Positions 51,200-60,295 of a stretch of DNA of 64,000 nucleotides are shown here, in pieces; position 1 is the first letter of the stretch; every line of letters starts with the position of its first letter. Where the stretch lies: assembly GCA_014649155.1 (NCBI GenBank), contig BMSM01000015.1, forward strand, positions 103,665-167,664, in the 5' to 3' direction. Position numbers and translations under genes: made by a program. This DNA is from Streptomyces griseoviridis. GTDB lineage: Bacteria > Actinomycetota > Actinomycetes > Streptomycetales > Streptomycetaceae. Under the pieces are notes generated by a model. The model made no database searches and was not told the origin of the DNA. It saw nothing but the letters and a program-made list of their open reading frames with translations.

Positions 51200-51772
51200 C
51201 TACAGGGCCACCTTCAGTCCGACCTCGCAGTCGAGGGTCTGGTGGTGGACCTCGCCGCCCTGCGTGTAGTCGAAGCGGCAGCCGCGGGCCGTGTCCCCGG
51301 GCGGCGAGGTGATCCGCAACTCGGCCAGGTAGAAGATCCGGTTCTCCCGCCGCGCGGGGACCACGACCGGCCGCGCCGCGTGACCCCTGAGCCGATCGAA
51401 ATCGGGCGTGTACGCGTCTCCCTCCCTGACCAGCAGCGGCAGCCCCTCGGTGTCCTCCAGGTCGTAGGCGCCGTACCGCACGACCTTCAGGCCGACGGGA
51501 AGGTGTTCGAGGGCGACGCCCGTGATCTCGACGGGCTCGGCGGACTCGTTGACGGGCACGGGCAGCGCGAAGTACCAGGTCTGGCCCAGCCGCGCGTGGT
51601 CGTGGCCGACGACACCACTGGACTGGGCGCCGTCGGTGGCGAGGGCATCGCCGGGTCGCGGCCGGTCCGCGTCGCCCGTCAGGAGGCACCCGGTGAGCGC
51701 CAGGACGGCGAGGAGGAGAGAGGCCGCCCGGGTACCGGCGGAGGACGCCGGAGTCACCCGGGACGCGGTCAT
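51200..51772 (-). CDS. hypothetical lipoprotein
   Basis: About 190 residues from ATG 51772, signal peptide with lipobox LALTGC (Cys about 29). The mature part is beta-rich (GQTWYFALPVPVNESAEPVE, PVVVPARRENRIFYLAELRI) with two more cysteines (RGCRFDYTQGG, TLDCEVGL) that could form a disulfide. No family recognised. It is the last gene on the leftward strand of the 51-59 kb cluster; whether it belongs to it is unclear. Confidence 0.75.
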   Translation of the reverse strand: MTASRVTPASSAGTRAASLLLAVLALTGCLLTGDADRPRPGDALATDGAQSSGVVGHDHARLGQTWYFALPVPVNESAEPVEITGVALEHLPVGLKVVRYGAYDLEDTEGLPLLVREGDAYTPDFDRLRGHAARPVVVPARRENRIFYLAELRITSPPGDTARGCRFDYTQGGEVHHQTLDCEVGLKVAL

Positions 51773-51825
51773 TCTCCTCCCCGATGTGGTGCGAGGCCCG
51801 CTGCCCGCCCGGAACCGGACGGGCG

Positions 51826-52212
51826 TCAGGTGCGAGCGTCCCACGCGCGCTGGAGGGCGGGCTGTACGTCCTCGCCGAGCAGGGAGCGGGTCCTCTGGCC
51901 CGGCAGGGTGGGCAGCAGCGCCCAGTGGGTCACCGTCTCGTCGGAGGCGGGACCGGAGGCGAGGCCGTGGGGGAGACGGACGACGCCGTCGGAGTCGACG
52001 AAGCAGTTCCTGTGCTCCGTCTCGTCCTCGCCGAAGTGCAGGCTCGCGAAGTGCATCGGCATCACCAGCCAGAACGCCTCGCCGGACCTGTCGCCGGGCC
52101 CGGCGCCCTCGGCCCGGTACCGGCCCGTGATCGCCGCTGCCACCGGGATGCCGTCCGGCGGGACGCCGTCGCGTACGTCGACCCAGGTCACCCGCATCGT
52201 CAGGTCCGTCAT
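51826..52212 (-). CDS. hypothetical protein next to the kinase cluster
   Basis: A 128-residue acidic protein (MRVTWVDVRDGVPPDGIPVA, EAFWLVMPMHFASLHFGEDE, THWALLPTLPGQR). I recognise no domain. Reading sense is supported by codon bias (third positions G/C) and by sitting on the same strand between the lipoprotein gene and the protein kinase gene, 103 bp after the kinase stop. Confidence 0.65.
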   Translation of the reverse strand: MTDLTMRVTWVDVRDGVPPDGIPVAAAITGRYRAEGAGPGDRSGEAFWLVMPMHFASLHFGEDETEHRNCFVDSDGVVRLPHGLASGPASDETVTHWALLPTLPGQRTRSLLGEDVQPALQRAWDART

Positions 52213-52314
52213 TCCGCTCCTCGGTCGTCTCCGCGTCCGCCGGCCGGCGAGACCGTGGCACCGGTCCCGCCCCCCGGTAGGACCGCCCGGCGCCCGCTCA
52301 GGTTGCCCGAACCC

Positions 52315-53667
52315 TCAGCGGGCGTGCACCACCGCCCACGCGCCCGACCCGAAGTCCAGTTCCAGGCCCGCGCGCAGCGGGACCGTACGGCCCGGGGCGA
52401 CCGGCTGGAGGGTGCCGTCAGAGCGGGTGGCGGTCCAGGGGCGCGGCGAGCGGTTGGTGAGGCCGAACCGGCCCGGCCGCTCCGGGTGTTCGGTCAGCTC
52501 CGCGACGAGTGTGCCGTCCGAGCAGTCGTGCCGTGCGGGCTCCGCCGGCAGGTGGTGGGCCTGCACCCGGGCCGCCCGGCCCAGCCGGATGTGGTGCTCG
52601 ACGGCCGGCGCCGCCGTCGTCACCGTCAGCCGGGGCGGCAGCACCACCCGCGCCCCGCACCCCCAGCAGGACGGGGGCGGCGGGGCCGCGCCCGGTTCCG
52701 TCATGTTCTGCCGGCCGCACGCCGCGCACTCCACCACCGCGTCCAGGACCGCCCGCAGCGCGTCCCGCCACTCCGACTCGCGCACCCGCGCCGCCGGGTC
52801 CCGCAGACCGGTGGTGAACACCCGCCGGAACAGCTCCCGCAGCCGTTCGGCCGTCGCCGCCCAGGTGGCCCGTACGGTGCTCTGCTCCGCCGGATCGGGG
52901 GCGTTGGAGTCGTCGGCCGGGTCGAAGAGGAACAGCGGGTCGTGGCCGTACAGCCGGCGCTCCGCCGACGCGTCCAGGCAGCGCACGGCCAGCTCCCGGC
53001 GGCCCTGGAAGGGGTGGTGGTTCATCAGCAGCATGAACAGCAGCACGGCGAGCGAGTGCAGGTCGGACTGGGTGCCGGGGCGGGCGCCGGGATCGCCGCG
53101 AACCAGCTCCGGGGCCATGAACGTCATCGTGCCGGTGATGCCGCTGACGTCCCCCTCGACCACCGCGTTGTCGTTGTCGCAGACCAGGACCTCACCGGTG
53201 GCCGGGTCGAAGAAGAGGTTGCCCCAGGAGATGTCCCGGTAGGCGACGCCCCGCATGTGCAGCGCCTGGTACGCCTCCACCGTGTACAGGCAGGCCCGCA
53301 GCAGGGCCCGGGTGTCGGTGCGCAGGGTGCGGCGGAACAGCTCGGGCAGCCCCTTGAAGCGCTCGGGGCGCAGCTCCATCAGGTACCCGAACGAGCCGTC
53401 GCGGGGCAGCACATGGGCCTGCGGCCACAGGAAGCGGTCGTCGTGGAAGTCGCGGTGCACCAGCTCCCGGACGATGGCCCGCTGCCGGGGGGTCGCCGAC
53501 GCCGGGTAGTACCACTTCAGGGCCTTCTCACCGGTCCAGGTCGCGACCCGGTACACCTCGCCCTGGCCGCCCGCCCCGAGCAGGGCGAGCACCTCGATCT
53601 CCTCACCGTCCTCCGTGACGAGCCGCGTACCGCGGTCGAGCAGGCCGGTCGCCGTCGTGCCGGTCAC
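52315..53667 (-). CDS. protein kinase with C-terminal zinc ribbon (vWA-associated)
   Basis: About 450 residues from GTG 53667, whose codon overlaps the stop of the vWA gene (GTGA). The kinase domain (about 15-290) has the glycine loop LLGAGGQGEVYRV, the ATP-binding Lys in EKALKWYYP, a catalytic loop YRDISWGNLFFD (YRD for HRD), CDNDNAVV in place of DFG, and MAPELV. After it come two CxxC pairs (ECAACGRQN about 330, CWGCGA about 345) making a zinc ribbon, and a small beta domain at the C terminus. Kinases with attached zinc ribbons travel with TerY-like vWA proteins. No membrane helix, so cytoplasmic. Confidence 0.88.
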   Translation of the reverse strand: MTGTTATGLLDRGTRLVTEDGEEIEVLALLGAGGQGEVYRVATWTGEKALKWYYPASATPRQRAIVRELVHRDFHDDRFLWPQAHVLPRDGSFGYLMELRPERFKGLPELFRRTLRTDTRALLRACLYTVEAYQALHMRGVAYRDISWGNLFFDPATGEVLVCDNDNAVVEGDVSGITGTMTFMAPELVRGDPGARPGTQSDLHSLAVLLFMLLMNHHPFQGRRELAVRCLDASAERRLYGHDPLFLFDPADDSNAPDPAEQSTVRATWAATAERLRELFRRVFTTGLRDPAARVRESEWRDALRAVLDAVVECAACGRQNMTEPGAAPPPPSCWGCGARVVLPPRLTVTTAAPAVEHHIRLGRAARVQAHHLPAEPARHDCSDGTLVAELTEHPERPGRFGLTNRSPRPWTATRSDGTLQPVAPGRTVPLRAGLELDFGSGAWAVVHAR

Positions 53668-54380
53668 CACACCTCGTCGTCCTCGTCGACGCCGAGGACC
53701 GGCGGGGCGAACGGCTGCCCGGCCGCTCCCTCCGGCGGGTCCGCCACCGGCTGCGAGGCGGCCCGCACCGCCGTGGTGGACGCCCACCGCACGGCCGCGG
53801 CGAGCTGCTTGCCGTTGTGTGCCCGCAGTGGCTCGGCGGCCGGGTCGCCGGTGAACGCCCGCAGGACGTCACCGTCCGCGTCGCGCCCCACGGCGATGGC
53901 GACCCGGACCGCCTCCCGGCCCCAGGGCGTGGCGTCGACCGCCGCGAGGCCGGCCCGCCAGTCGTCGGTGGGGACCCCGTCCGTCACCAGCGCGAGCACC
54001 GGTTTCAGCGCCCGCGCCGGCATCGCCGGGGCCCGCAGGTCCCGGGCGGCCAGGGACAGCGCCTCGCCCAGGTTCGTCATGCCGTCCACCTCGACGTCCC
54101 GCCAGGTGAAGTCCTCCACCGGTACGGGCGTCCGGTGGAGCCAGGCGGCGGTGGTGGAGAAGGTCAGGGCCCGCAGCAGCAGCCGGGCGGCCGGCTGCTC
54201 GGCGGCCACCGCGCGCAGTTCGGGCAGGGCCTCCCGGATCGCGTAGTTGAGCTGCGCGATCCGGTCGCCGCGCATGGAGTACGAGCAGTCCAGCAGCCAG
54301 GTGAAGTGGACCGGCCGGGTCGCCATCGGCCCGCCGGGCAGCCCGCCGGGCCGGCCCCAGGAGGCCGCTCGGTGCGTCAT
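53664..54380 (-). CDS. vWA-domain protein (TerY-like)
   Basis: A 238-residue protein. The vWA fold occupies about residues 20-190; the MIDAS motif is DCSYSMRGDRI (DxSxS), with the distal MIDAS residues Thr in GMTNLGEAL and Asp in VTDGVPTDDW. It resembles the TerY class encoded with protein kinases in stress and conflict systems. Its ATG (54380) overlaps the stop of the GAP1-like gene and its stop overlaps the kinase start, so the three are translated as one operon. An acidic tail (LGVDEDDEVW) ends it. ATG 54326 (MATRPVHF) is an alternative start. Confidence 0.88.
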   Translation of the reverse strand: MTHRAASWGRPGGLPGGPMATRPVHFTWLLDCSYSMRGDRIAQLNYAIREALPELRAVAAEQPAARLLLRALTFSTTAAWLHRTPVPVEDFTWRDVEVDGMTNLGEALSLAARDLRAPAMPARALKPVLALVTDGVPTDDWRAGLAAVDATPWGREAVRVAIAVGRDADGDVLRAFTGDPAAEPLRAHNGKQLAAAVRWASTTAVRAASQPVADPPEGAAGQPFAPPVLGVDEDDEVW

Positions 54381-56983
54381 GTCCGTTCCGTTCCGTCGTG
54401 TTCCGGTGCCGGGCGGCCGTCCCAGCGGGCCCGGCCGGCGAGCCGGCCCGCGAGCCGGCCGAGGGCGCCGGGCCGGTTCCAGGAGCGGAACGCGTCGAGC
54501 CGGCCCCGGCCCGTCCGGTCCAGGACCTCCTCGATCCGGGCCCGCTCCCCGGCGGGCAGCGCGCGGACGGCCGGCCGCAGCACCTTCGCCAGCAGCGCGG
54601 TCCGCGTCTCGTCCCACGCCGGATGGACGCCCGGACAGGCGCTCCAGGCGCAGAAGCACGCGGCGGCGTACGACGGTGAGGCGCGCAGCCGCGTCCGGAC
54701 CCGCTCGGCGCGGCCCTCCCGTCCGTACGCGGTGAGCAGCGCCGATTCGCCCGAGCGGGCCAGCGCGTACAGCTCGCTGTCCGGGGTGGGCCCGTCGACC
54801 AGCCGCCGGGCCAGGGCGGTGTACGCCCGTTCCGTCACCGTGTCCGGGACCGGTTCGGCGGCCCCGTCGCGCAGGCCGCGCACCCGCTCGACCCACTCCT
54901 CGCCCTCCGCCCCGGTGCCCAGCACGCCGGTGAACTCCAGCAGGAGCAGCGCCGACCGCCGCCCCGGGCGCAGCTCCGCCGGGAAGCGGCGCAGCAGGTC
55001 GGCGGCGAGGGCGGGAGCGTCCGCGTCGTCCGGTGGCGCGGCGAGGGCGGCGTCGACGAGGAGGTCGCGGGTGCCGGCCGCGCGGTGCAGGTCGGAGCCC
55101 AGCTCGTCCAGGAGGAGGGCCGCGTCCGCGCCGGCCGGCAGCGCGTCCGGCCACACCAGGCGCAGGGCGGTCCGCAGCACGGCCGGGTCGGCGTGCGGGG
55201 AGATCCCGGCGGCGCGCAGCACCGCGCGGAACCGGCCGATCCGGTCGTCCGGCGCCGCCGCCCCCGGCGTCAGGACGCACATCCGCAGGTGCGGGAAGCC
55301 ACCCGGATGCGCGCCGACCGGCAGCCGCGCCGCGGCGAGCCGCCGGGCGACGGCGACGGGGGCCGCGGCGGCGCGCGTGTCGAGGGCGGCGAACAGGGCG
55401 GTGCGCAGGGCGGGATGTTCCTCCACGGCGGACAGGAGCGCGGGGTCCGTCCCCGCGGCGTCCTTCCCGCCGGGGACCGCCCCGGCTCCACGAGCCGGCT
55501 CGGCTGCCGGAACTGACGCGGCTTCAGCGGTCGACTCGCCGTCAGGGACCGCCCCGACTTCGGGGACCGCCCCGGCTCCGGGGACCGCCCCGGCTCCGGG
55601 GACCGCCCCGGCTCCAGCGGCCGGCGTGTCAGAAGAACCCTCCTCCGCCGGCACCAGCGTCCCCGCCAGCCGCCCGGCCAGCTCCGGCATGAGGTCCTGG
55701 CAGTCGACGCCGAGCAGGTCGGCGGCGCCCAGCAGGCGCAGCGCCCGGCCGGCGGCGTCCGTGCCGGCGTCCGCGATGCCGGACCGCAGCGGACCGGCCA
55801 GTGTGCGGGCGAGCGCGTCCCGGACCGGCGGCGTCAGCGCCCCGGCGCGCAGCGCGGGCACCGCCCCGCCGCCGAGCACCGCCGAGGCCAGCACCCGCCC
55901 GGCCAGCGGCGCCGGCACGGCGGCCGGCAACCGCCCGTCCACCCGCTCCAGCAGCACGGCCAGGGCGGCGCGTTCCGCACCGGCGTGCCCCGGTTCGGCC
56001 CGCCACTCCTCTTCGCCGCCCGCGCCCAGCGCCTCCACCACCCCCGTCAGGGTCGCCCCCGGCGCCGTGGTGACGTGGCCGGCCGCCCAGCGCGCGGCGG
56101 CGGCCCGCGCGTCCGCGCGCAGCGCCACCCCCGAGGCCAGCGCCGACGCCGCGAGCCGGCCGACGTCCCAGGTGGCGTCCCGGAACAGCTCCGGACGCGC
56201 CGCCCGCCAGATCCGCGCGCAGGTGTCGGCCCAGGCGTCACCGACCGGACCGGCCGGGCGCGCCCCGGTGCCGTCGTGCACCCGCACCCGGTCACCGGGC
56301 GCGCACGGCGCGCAGGACGGCAGCGTGCCCACGAGCTGCTGGGGCGCGCGCTCCGGCCGGCGGGCGTACGTGGTGAAGGTCAGCCCGTGCGCCGCAGCCC
56401 GGGGCAGCACCGCGCAGGCCAGCGCGATCCACCGGGCCACGGCCGTGCTGTCCCGCTCCACCAGGACGATCCGGCCGGCGTCCGGGTGCTCGGCCAGGAC
56501 CCGCAGGTCGGCGAAGAACGCCGCCAGCCGGTCCGCCCGGGACGCGGCGAAGGCCACCAGGGAGTCCCGGCGCAGCACCCCCGAGGGCTCCAGCCGGTCC
56601 AGCGGGCCGGGACAGGGGTCGGCGGGCGGCCGGCCGGCCCAGCTCGGCGACTCCCACGCCGTGATCGGCAGCGCGCCGTCCGGCAGCCGGGTGCCCGGCG
56701 GCAGGTACAGGGCGTGCGCGTGGCAGGCACGGGCGTCGCCGTCCGCGGGGACGGTACGGCTCAGCAGCCGGCCCCCGTCGGAGAGCCGGTGGAACCCGAG
56801 CGCCCGGGGGAACTCCCCGGGCCGCCCGGCACCGGACCGCTCGGGCGGACCGGGCGGCGGCTCGTACCCGATGAGCCGGGCGGCCTCCTCCAGCACTTCC
56901 CGCGGTACCCCGGGTCCGACCGCCGTCAGCCGCAGGCCCGTGCCGTCCCCGGCGTCCGTGCCGTGCAGCTGCGCGGGGCTCAT
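54377..56983 (-). CDS. GTPase-associated protein 1 (GAP1)-type large protein
   Basis: About 868 residues from ATG 56983. The N terminus (AQLHGTDAGDGTGLRLTAVG, PGVPREVLEEAARLIGYEPP) is the GAP1 N-terminal domain as I know it from comparative studies of NTP-dependent conflict systems; a long alpha-helical middle and C-terminal part follows. A run of GAVPGA-type hexapeptides (about residues 455-480) is a repeat-encoded linker. No catalytic motif is evident. Proteins of this family accompany a GTPase, vWA and kinase genes; here vWA and kinase genes follow but no GTPase is seen. The stop overlaps the vWA start. Confidence 0.78.
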   Translation of the reverse strand: MSPAQLHGTDAGDGTGLRLTAVGPGVPREVLEEAARLIGYEPPPGPPERSGAGRPGEFPRALGFHRLSDGGRLLSRTVPADGDARACHAHALYLPPGTRLPDGALPITAWESPSWAGRPPADPCPGPLDRLEPSGVLRRDSLVAFAASRADRLAAFFADLRVLAEHPDAGRIVLVERDSTAVARWIALACAVLPRAAAHGLTFTTYARRPERAPQQLVGTLPSCAPCAPGDRVRVHDGTGARPAGPVGDAWADTCARIWRAARPELFRDATWDVGRLAASALASGVALRADARAAAARWAAGHVTTAPGATLTGVVEALGAGGEEEWRAEPGHAGAERAALAVLLERVDGRLPAAVPAPLAGRVLASAVLGGGAVPALRAGALTPPVRDALARTLAGPLRSGIADAGTDAAGRALRLLGAADLLGVDCQDLMPELAGRLAGTLVPAEEGSSDTPAAGAGAVPGAGAVPGAGAVPEVGAVPDGESTAEAASVPAAEPARGAGAVPGGKDAAGTDPALLSAVEEHPALRTALFAALDTRAAAAPVAVARRLAAARLPVGAHPGGFPHLRMCVLTPGAAAPDDRIGRFRAVLRAAGISPHADPAVLRTALRLVWPDALPAGADAALLLDELGSDLHRAAGTRDLLVDAALAAPPDDADAPALAADLLRRFPAELRPGRRSALLLLEFTGVLGTGAEGEEWVERVRGLRDGAAEPVPDTVTERAYTALARRLVDGPTPDSELYALARSGESALLTAYGREGRAERVRTRLRASPSYAAACFCAWSACPGVHPAWDETRTALLAKVLRPAVRALPAGERARIEEVLDRTGRGRLDAFRSWNRPGALGRLAGRLAGRARWDGRPAPEHDGTERT
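55546..55617 (-). repeat. 18-bp minisatellite inside the GAP1-type gene
   Basis: Four consecutive copies of an 18-bp unit, on the top strand GGGGACCGCCCCGGCTCC with variation in the first copy, encoding GAVPGA-like hexapeptides on the gene strand. A related isolated copy is near 55470. Since 18 is divisible by three, copy-number changes would lengthen or shorten a linker without disrupting the frame. Confidence 0.7.
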
Positions 56984-57060
56984 GCCGTCCCCTTGCGGTG
57001 CGGCGGCCGGGCCGCCGAGGCGCGCGGGAGGCGGGAGGGGCGGGTGACGGTCGGCATGGC

Positions 57061-59391
57061 TCAGCGCACCACCAGGGCCGCGGGGGAGGGTTCTTCGAGG
57101 CGTACGGCCGTGGCGTGCTCGCCGAGCAGGAAGCCGCGCAGGGTGTACGGGACGGGACGGGGCGCGGCGGCCAGGTCGTGTTCGACGGTGCCCCGCCGGG
57201 CGAGGTCGGCGCCGTCGACGCGCAGCACGGTGGTGCCGTCGGCGGGGTGGCGGGGCAGCAGGGTGCCACCGCGCGCCACGCACACGAAGGCGGGGAGGTC
57301 CGTGCCGGGCGGCGCCGGACCGAGCAGGGTGACCCGGAGCAGGACGCTCCGGCGGCCCAGCACGCGGAACCTGCCCGGTGCCCGGACCACCTCGTAGCCG
57401 ACGACGAGGTCCGGGCCGAGCAGCACCTCGGCGGCCGGGGGGTCCAGGACGACGGCCCCGGCCGGCGGGGCGGTGACCGAGGCGCGGACGCGCACCGGGC
57501 GCGGGCCGACGGGGAGCCGCAGGCCGCCGCTCCGGTAGGCGTGCGCGGTGACCGTCCGCGCGCCGCCCCGGCCGCTCTCCCCGTCGACGCCCGCCCCACC
57601 GCTCCCGCCGTCGCCCAGGCCACCGTCTTCGTCACCGCCGCCGGCCGCGCCGGGTTCCGGCAGCGGCTCCCAGGCGACGGTGAGCTGCCCGGCGCCGTCC
57701 GGCCAGTCCAGGGTGACGGCGGCCTCTCCGCCGGGCAGCCGCCGGGCGGTGAGACCGGTGACGGGCGGCGGCGCCTCCACCGCGACGGCCGGTCCGGCCA
57801 GGGCGCGTCCGTCCCGTACGGCGACGGCGGCGACCACGGTGCGCGCGCCCCGGCGCGGCCGTACCGTCGCGCCGGGCGGTGCGGGCTCGTCCAGCCGGGG
57901 CGGCAGTCCGGCCACGCGCAGGGCGGTGCCGGGGGCCGGCACGGCGCCGGGCCACTCCACCAGCCGGACCTCGGCGTCCGCGGCCCCGGTCCAGGTGAAC
58001 CGCAGCGCGTCGCCCTCCGCGCGGGCGGTGAGCGTGCCGACCGGCTCGGGCCAGGGGCGGACGGTGTGGGTGAGGAGGCGGCCCGGTGAGACGGCCGGGG
58101 TGCCGTCGGGGGCGCGGTAGTGGCAGCGGATACGGAAGGAGTGCGCGCCCACGGCCGGTCCGGTCAGGGTGAACCCGTCGGGGCCGGCGGTGACGGCGCC
58201 GGCCGTCCCGTCCGGCCCGGTGTGCTCCACCGTCACCGCCACGGCGCCGGCCGGACGCGTCCACCCGCAGGTGAGCTGTTCCGGGCCGTCCGTCGCCCAC
58301 GGGTCGCCCACCTCCGGGAGGACGGTCAGCCGGTGCGACACGAGCGGCGCTCCGGCCACCCGCCCGCCGCGCAGCGGCAGCGCGGCGTAGCGCACCGTGC
58401 CGCCGGGCACGGCCCGGGTGTCCCGCGCGGTGCCGTGGCCCGCGGCCACCTCCCGGTGCCCGGTCGCCCCGCGCGCGTCGCGCAGCAGGCACAGCAGCCG
58501 CCAGCCGTCGGCGCCCTCGGCCCCCTTCGCGTCCCACTCCAACGCGACGCCGTCCACCGCGGGTCCGGTACGCAGCGCGGCGTCGGCCCCCGGCTCGGGC
58601 CGGTGGACGCGGACGAGCCCGTGCAGGGCCCGCCCGTCGTCGGCGGCCTCGCCCAGGGCCCGCAGATACTGTTCCGTCGCCTCCCCGGCGGCCCCGCGCC
58701 GCTCCGCCCGGCGGGCCGCGTCCAGGGCCGCCTCCAGGCCGGTCAGCCGGTCGGCCAGCTCCGTCCGCAGCCGTCGCAGCGCCGGGTCGTCGCCCTGCGG
58801 CAGCCGCCCCAGCAGGGCCTTGACCCGGTGCAGCCGACGCTGGTCCCAGGCGTCGCCCAGCAGTTCGGCGGCGGCCCGCTGCTCCCGGTCGAGGACCGGC
58901 CGTTGCCCGGCCGCCGCCAGCACCCCCGCGCCCTCGTCGGGATGGACACCGAGCGCGGAGACGGTCCGCTGCCACTCCTCCGGAGGGCTCTCCTGCACCA
59001 GCCCGATCACCTGGTAGAGCACGATCCGGCGCAGCGCCTGCGCGTCGCGCCGGTGCACGGCCGCCAGCAGCCGGGCGAGCCGCGCCGCCGGGCCGTCGCC
59101 GGGGGCCGCCTCGTCCAGCAGCGCCGCGTCCACCCGGCGGTGTCCGCGCGGCCCCGAGGGCACGGCGAGCCCGTCCAGCACCCGCAGTCCGCCTCCGGCG
59201 GGCAGCAGGATCTCGGCCGCGTGCCGGGCGCCGGCCGCGGCCTGCGCGGCGGTCAGCTCGGCGTAACCGGCCACGAACGGAGTGAGCGGCAGCCCCGACA
59301 GCGCACCGGGCAGTCCGAGATGGTGCCCGAATATCCGACCTGCCCCCACCTGTGCCGTGTCCCCGTCCACTCGTACCCAGAGGGAACCCAT
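57061..59391 (-). CDS. large Fn3-like-repeat protein of the kinase/GAP1 cluster
   Basis: A 776-residue cytoplasmic protein. Residues about 100-260 are helical and charged (LLAAVHRRDAQALRRIVLYQ, LADRLTGLEAALDAARRAER) and may be a coiled coil or TPR-like scaffold. From about 285 to the end there are four or five beta domains resembling fibronectin type III (VDGVALEWDAKGAEGADGWR, DALRFTWTGAADAEVRLVEW, EAAVTLDWPDGAGQLTVAWE), split by an acidic Gly-rich linker near residue 610. No catalytic motif. It lies 77 bp before the GAP1 gene and is likely the first gene of the operon, possibly a scaffold or target-recognition subunit. Confidence 0.75.
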   Translation of the reverse strand: MGSLWVRVDGDTAQVGAGRIFGHHLGLPGALSGLPLTPFVAGYAELTAAQAAAGARHAAEILLPAGGGLRVLDGLAVPSGPRGHRRVDAALLDEAAPGDGPAARLARLLAAVHRRDAQALRRIVLYQVIGLVQESPPEEWQRTVSALGVHPDEGAGVLAAAGQRPVLDREQRAAAELLGDAWDQRRLHRVKALLGRLPQGDDPALRRLRTELADRLTGLEAALDAARRAERRGAAGEATEQYLRALGEAADDGRALHGLVRVHRPEPGADAALRTGPAVDGVALEWDAKGAEGADGWRLLCLLRDARGATGHREVAAGHGTARDTRAVPGGTVRYAALPLRGGRVAGAPLVSHRLTVLPEVGDPWATDGPEQLTCGWTRPAGAVAVTVEHTGPDGTAGAVTAGPDGFTLTGPAVGAHSFRIRCHYRAPDGTPAVSPGRLLTHTVRPWPEPVGTLTARAEGDALRFTWTGAADAEVRLVEWPGAVPAPGTALRVAGLPPRLDEPAPPGATVRPRRGARTVVAAVAVRDGRALAGPAVAVEAPPPVTGLTARRLPGGEAAVTLDWPDGAGQLTVAWEPLPEPGAAGGGDEDGGLGDGGSGGAGVDGESGRGGARTVTAHAYRSGGLRLPVGPRPVRVRASVTAPPAGAVVLDPPAAEVLLGPDLVVGYEVVRAPGRFRVLGRRSVLLRVTLLGPAPPGTDLPAFVCVARGGTLLPRHPADGTTVLRVDGADLARRGTVEHDLAAAPRPVPYTLRGFLLGEHATAVRLEEPSPAALVVR

Positions 59392-59549
59392 CCCAGCAGA
59401 TCGGCGACGGGCGGGGGAAGGGTCTCACGGAACCGGGACACCTGCCCCGGAGGCCACCCGCACCGCCCCTCCGGCCAGCCCCTACGGGCCGCCCCCGCCG
59501 GGCGCGTCCCCGATGACACGCCCCTCCGGGCCGAGCCCCGCCAGGAGCG

Positions 59550-60287
59550 TCACGCCCCCAGAGCCATCCGCACCGGCGTCCGCGCCGCCTCGTACCGTTC
59601 CACCAGCAGCCGCGCCACCTCCGGCGCCGGGCCGAGCACGTCCGCGAGGACGTCCGCCCCGGCCGCGCCGCGCGCGATCCGGTCCGGCAGCCGGCCGGGG
59701 GCCAGCACGTACGGGGCGACCGCGACCCGCGCGCAGCCCAGCTCCCGCAGCTCGCGCACCGCCTGTTCGGTGCGCGGCAAGGACGCGGAGGCGAACGCGG
59801 GCCGCACGGCGCGCCAACCGGTGTGCCGCCACTCCCGCGCGATGGCCGCGATCACCGCGATCGCCTCCGGGTCGGTGGACCCCGCCGAGGCCAGCACGAC
59901 CCCGGTCGAGGACTTGCCGGCGGGGCTCAGGCCCGCCTCGTACAGCCGCCGTTCCAGCGCCGTCAGCAGCAGCGGCGACGGGCCCAGCACCTCGGCCTGC
60001 CGGACCCGCAGCCGGGCCGGCGCGTCCGCGAGGACCGCCGGGATGTCGGCCTTGGCGTGGAAGGCCCGGGTCAGCAGGAGCGGCAGCGCGACGACGTCCC
60101 GGACGCCCTCCGTCGCCAGGGACTCCAGGACTCCGGGCACGGACGGGACGTTGAAGTCGAGGAAGCCGGTCTCCACCCGGACGTCCGGCCGCAGCGCGCG
60201 GACCCGGCGGACCAGGGCGTGCACGGTCGCGGCGTGCCGCGGATCGCGGCTGCCGTGGGCGATGACGAGGAGCACCGGTGCGGACAT
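59550..60287 (-). CDS. sirohydrochlorin chelatase-like (CbiX family) protein
   Basis: A 245-residue protein of the CbiX/SirB fold: LLVIAHGSRDPRHAATVHAL near the N terminus with the metal-binding His, and a second His in LLLTRAFHAKADIP; the second half repeats the fold (GVVLASAGSTDPEAIAV, CARVAVAPYVLAPGRLPDRI). The likely reaction is ferrochelation of sirohydrochlorin to sirohaem, the cofactor of sulfite reductase, which fits its place at the end of a sulfur gene cluster. It follows the sulfonate permease gene by 8 bp. Confidence 0.88.
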   Translation of the reverse strand: MSAPVLLVIAHGSRDPRHAATVHALVRRVRALRPDVRVETGFLDFNVPSVPGVLESLATEGVRDVVALPLLLTRAFHAKADIPAVLADAPARLRVRQAEVLGPSPLLLTALERRLYEAGLSPAGKSSTGVVLASAGSTDPEAIAVIAAIAREWRHTGWRAVRPAFASASLPRTEQAVRELRELGCARVAVAPYVLAPGRLPDRIARGAAGADVLADVLGPAPEVARLLVERYEAARTPVRMALGA

Positions 60288-60295
60288 GGCGTCGT

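Noticed and set aside
53817..57047. 1076-codon open frame on the plus strand across the vWA and GAP1-type genes
   Set aside because: Ser/Ala/Arg/Pro low-complexity translation opposite recognisable proteins with overlapping starts and stops; an antisense shadow.
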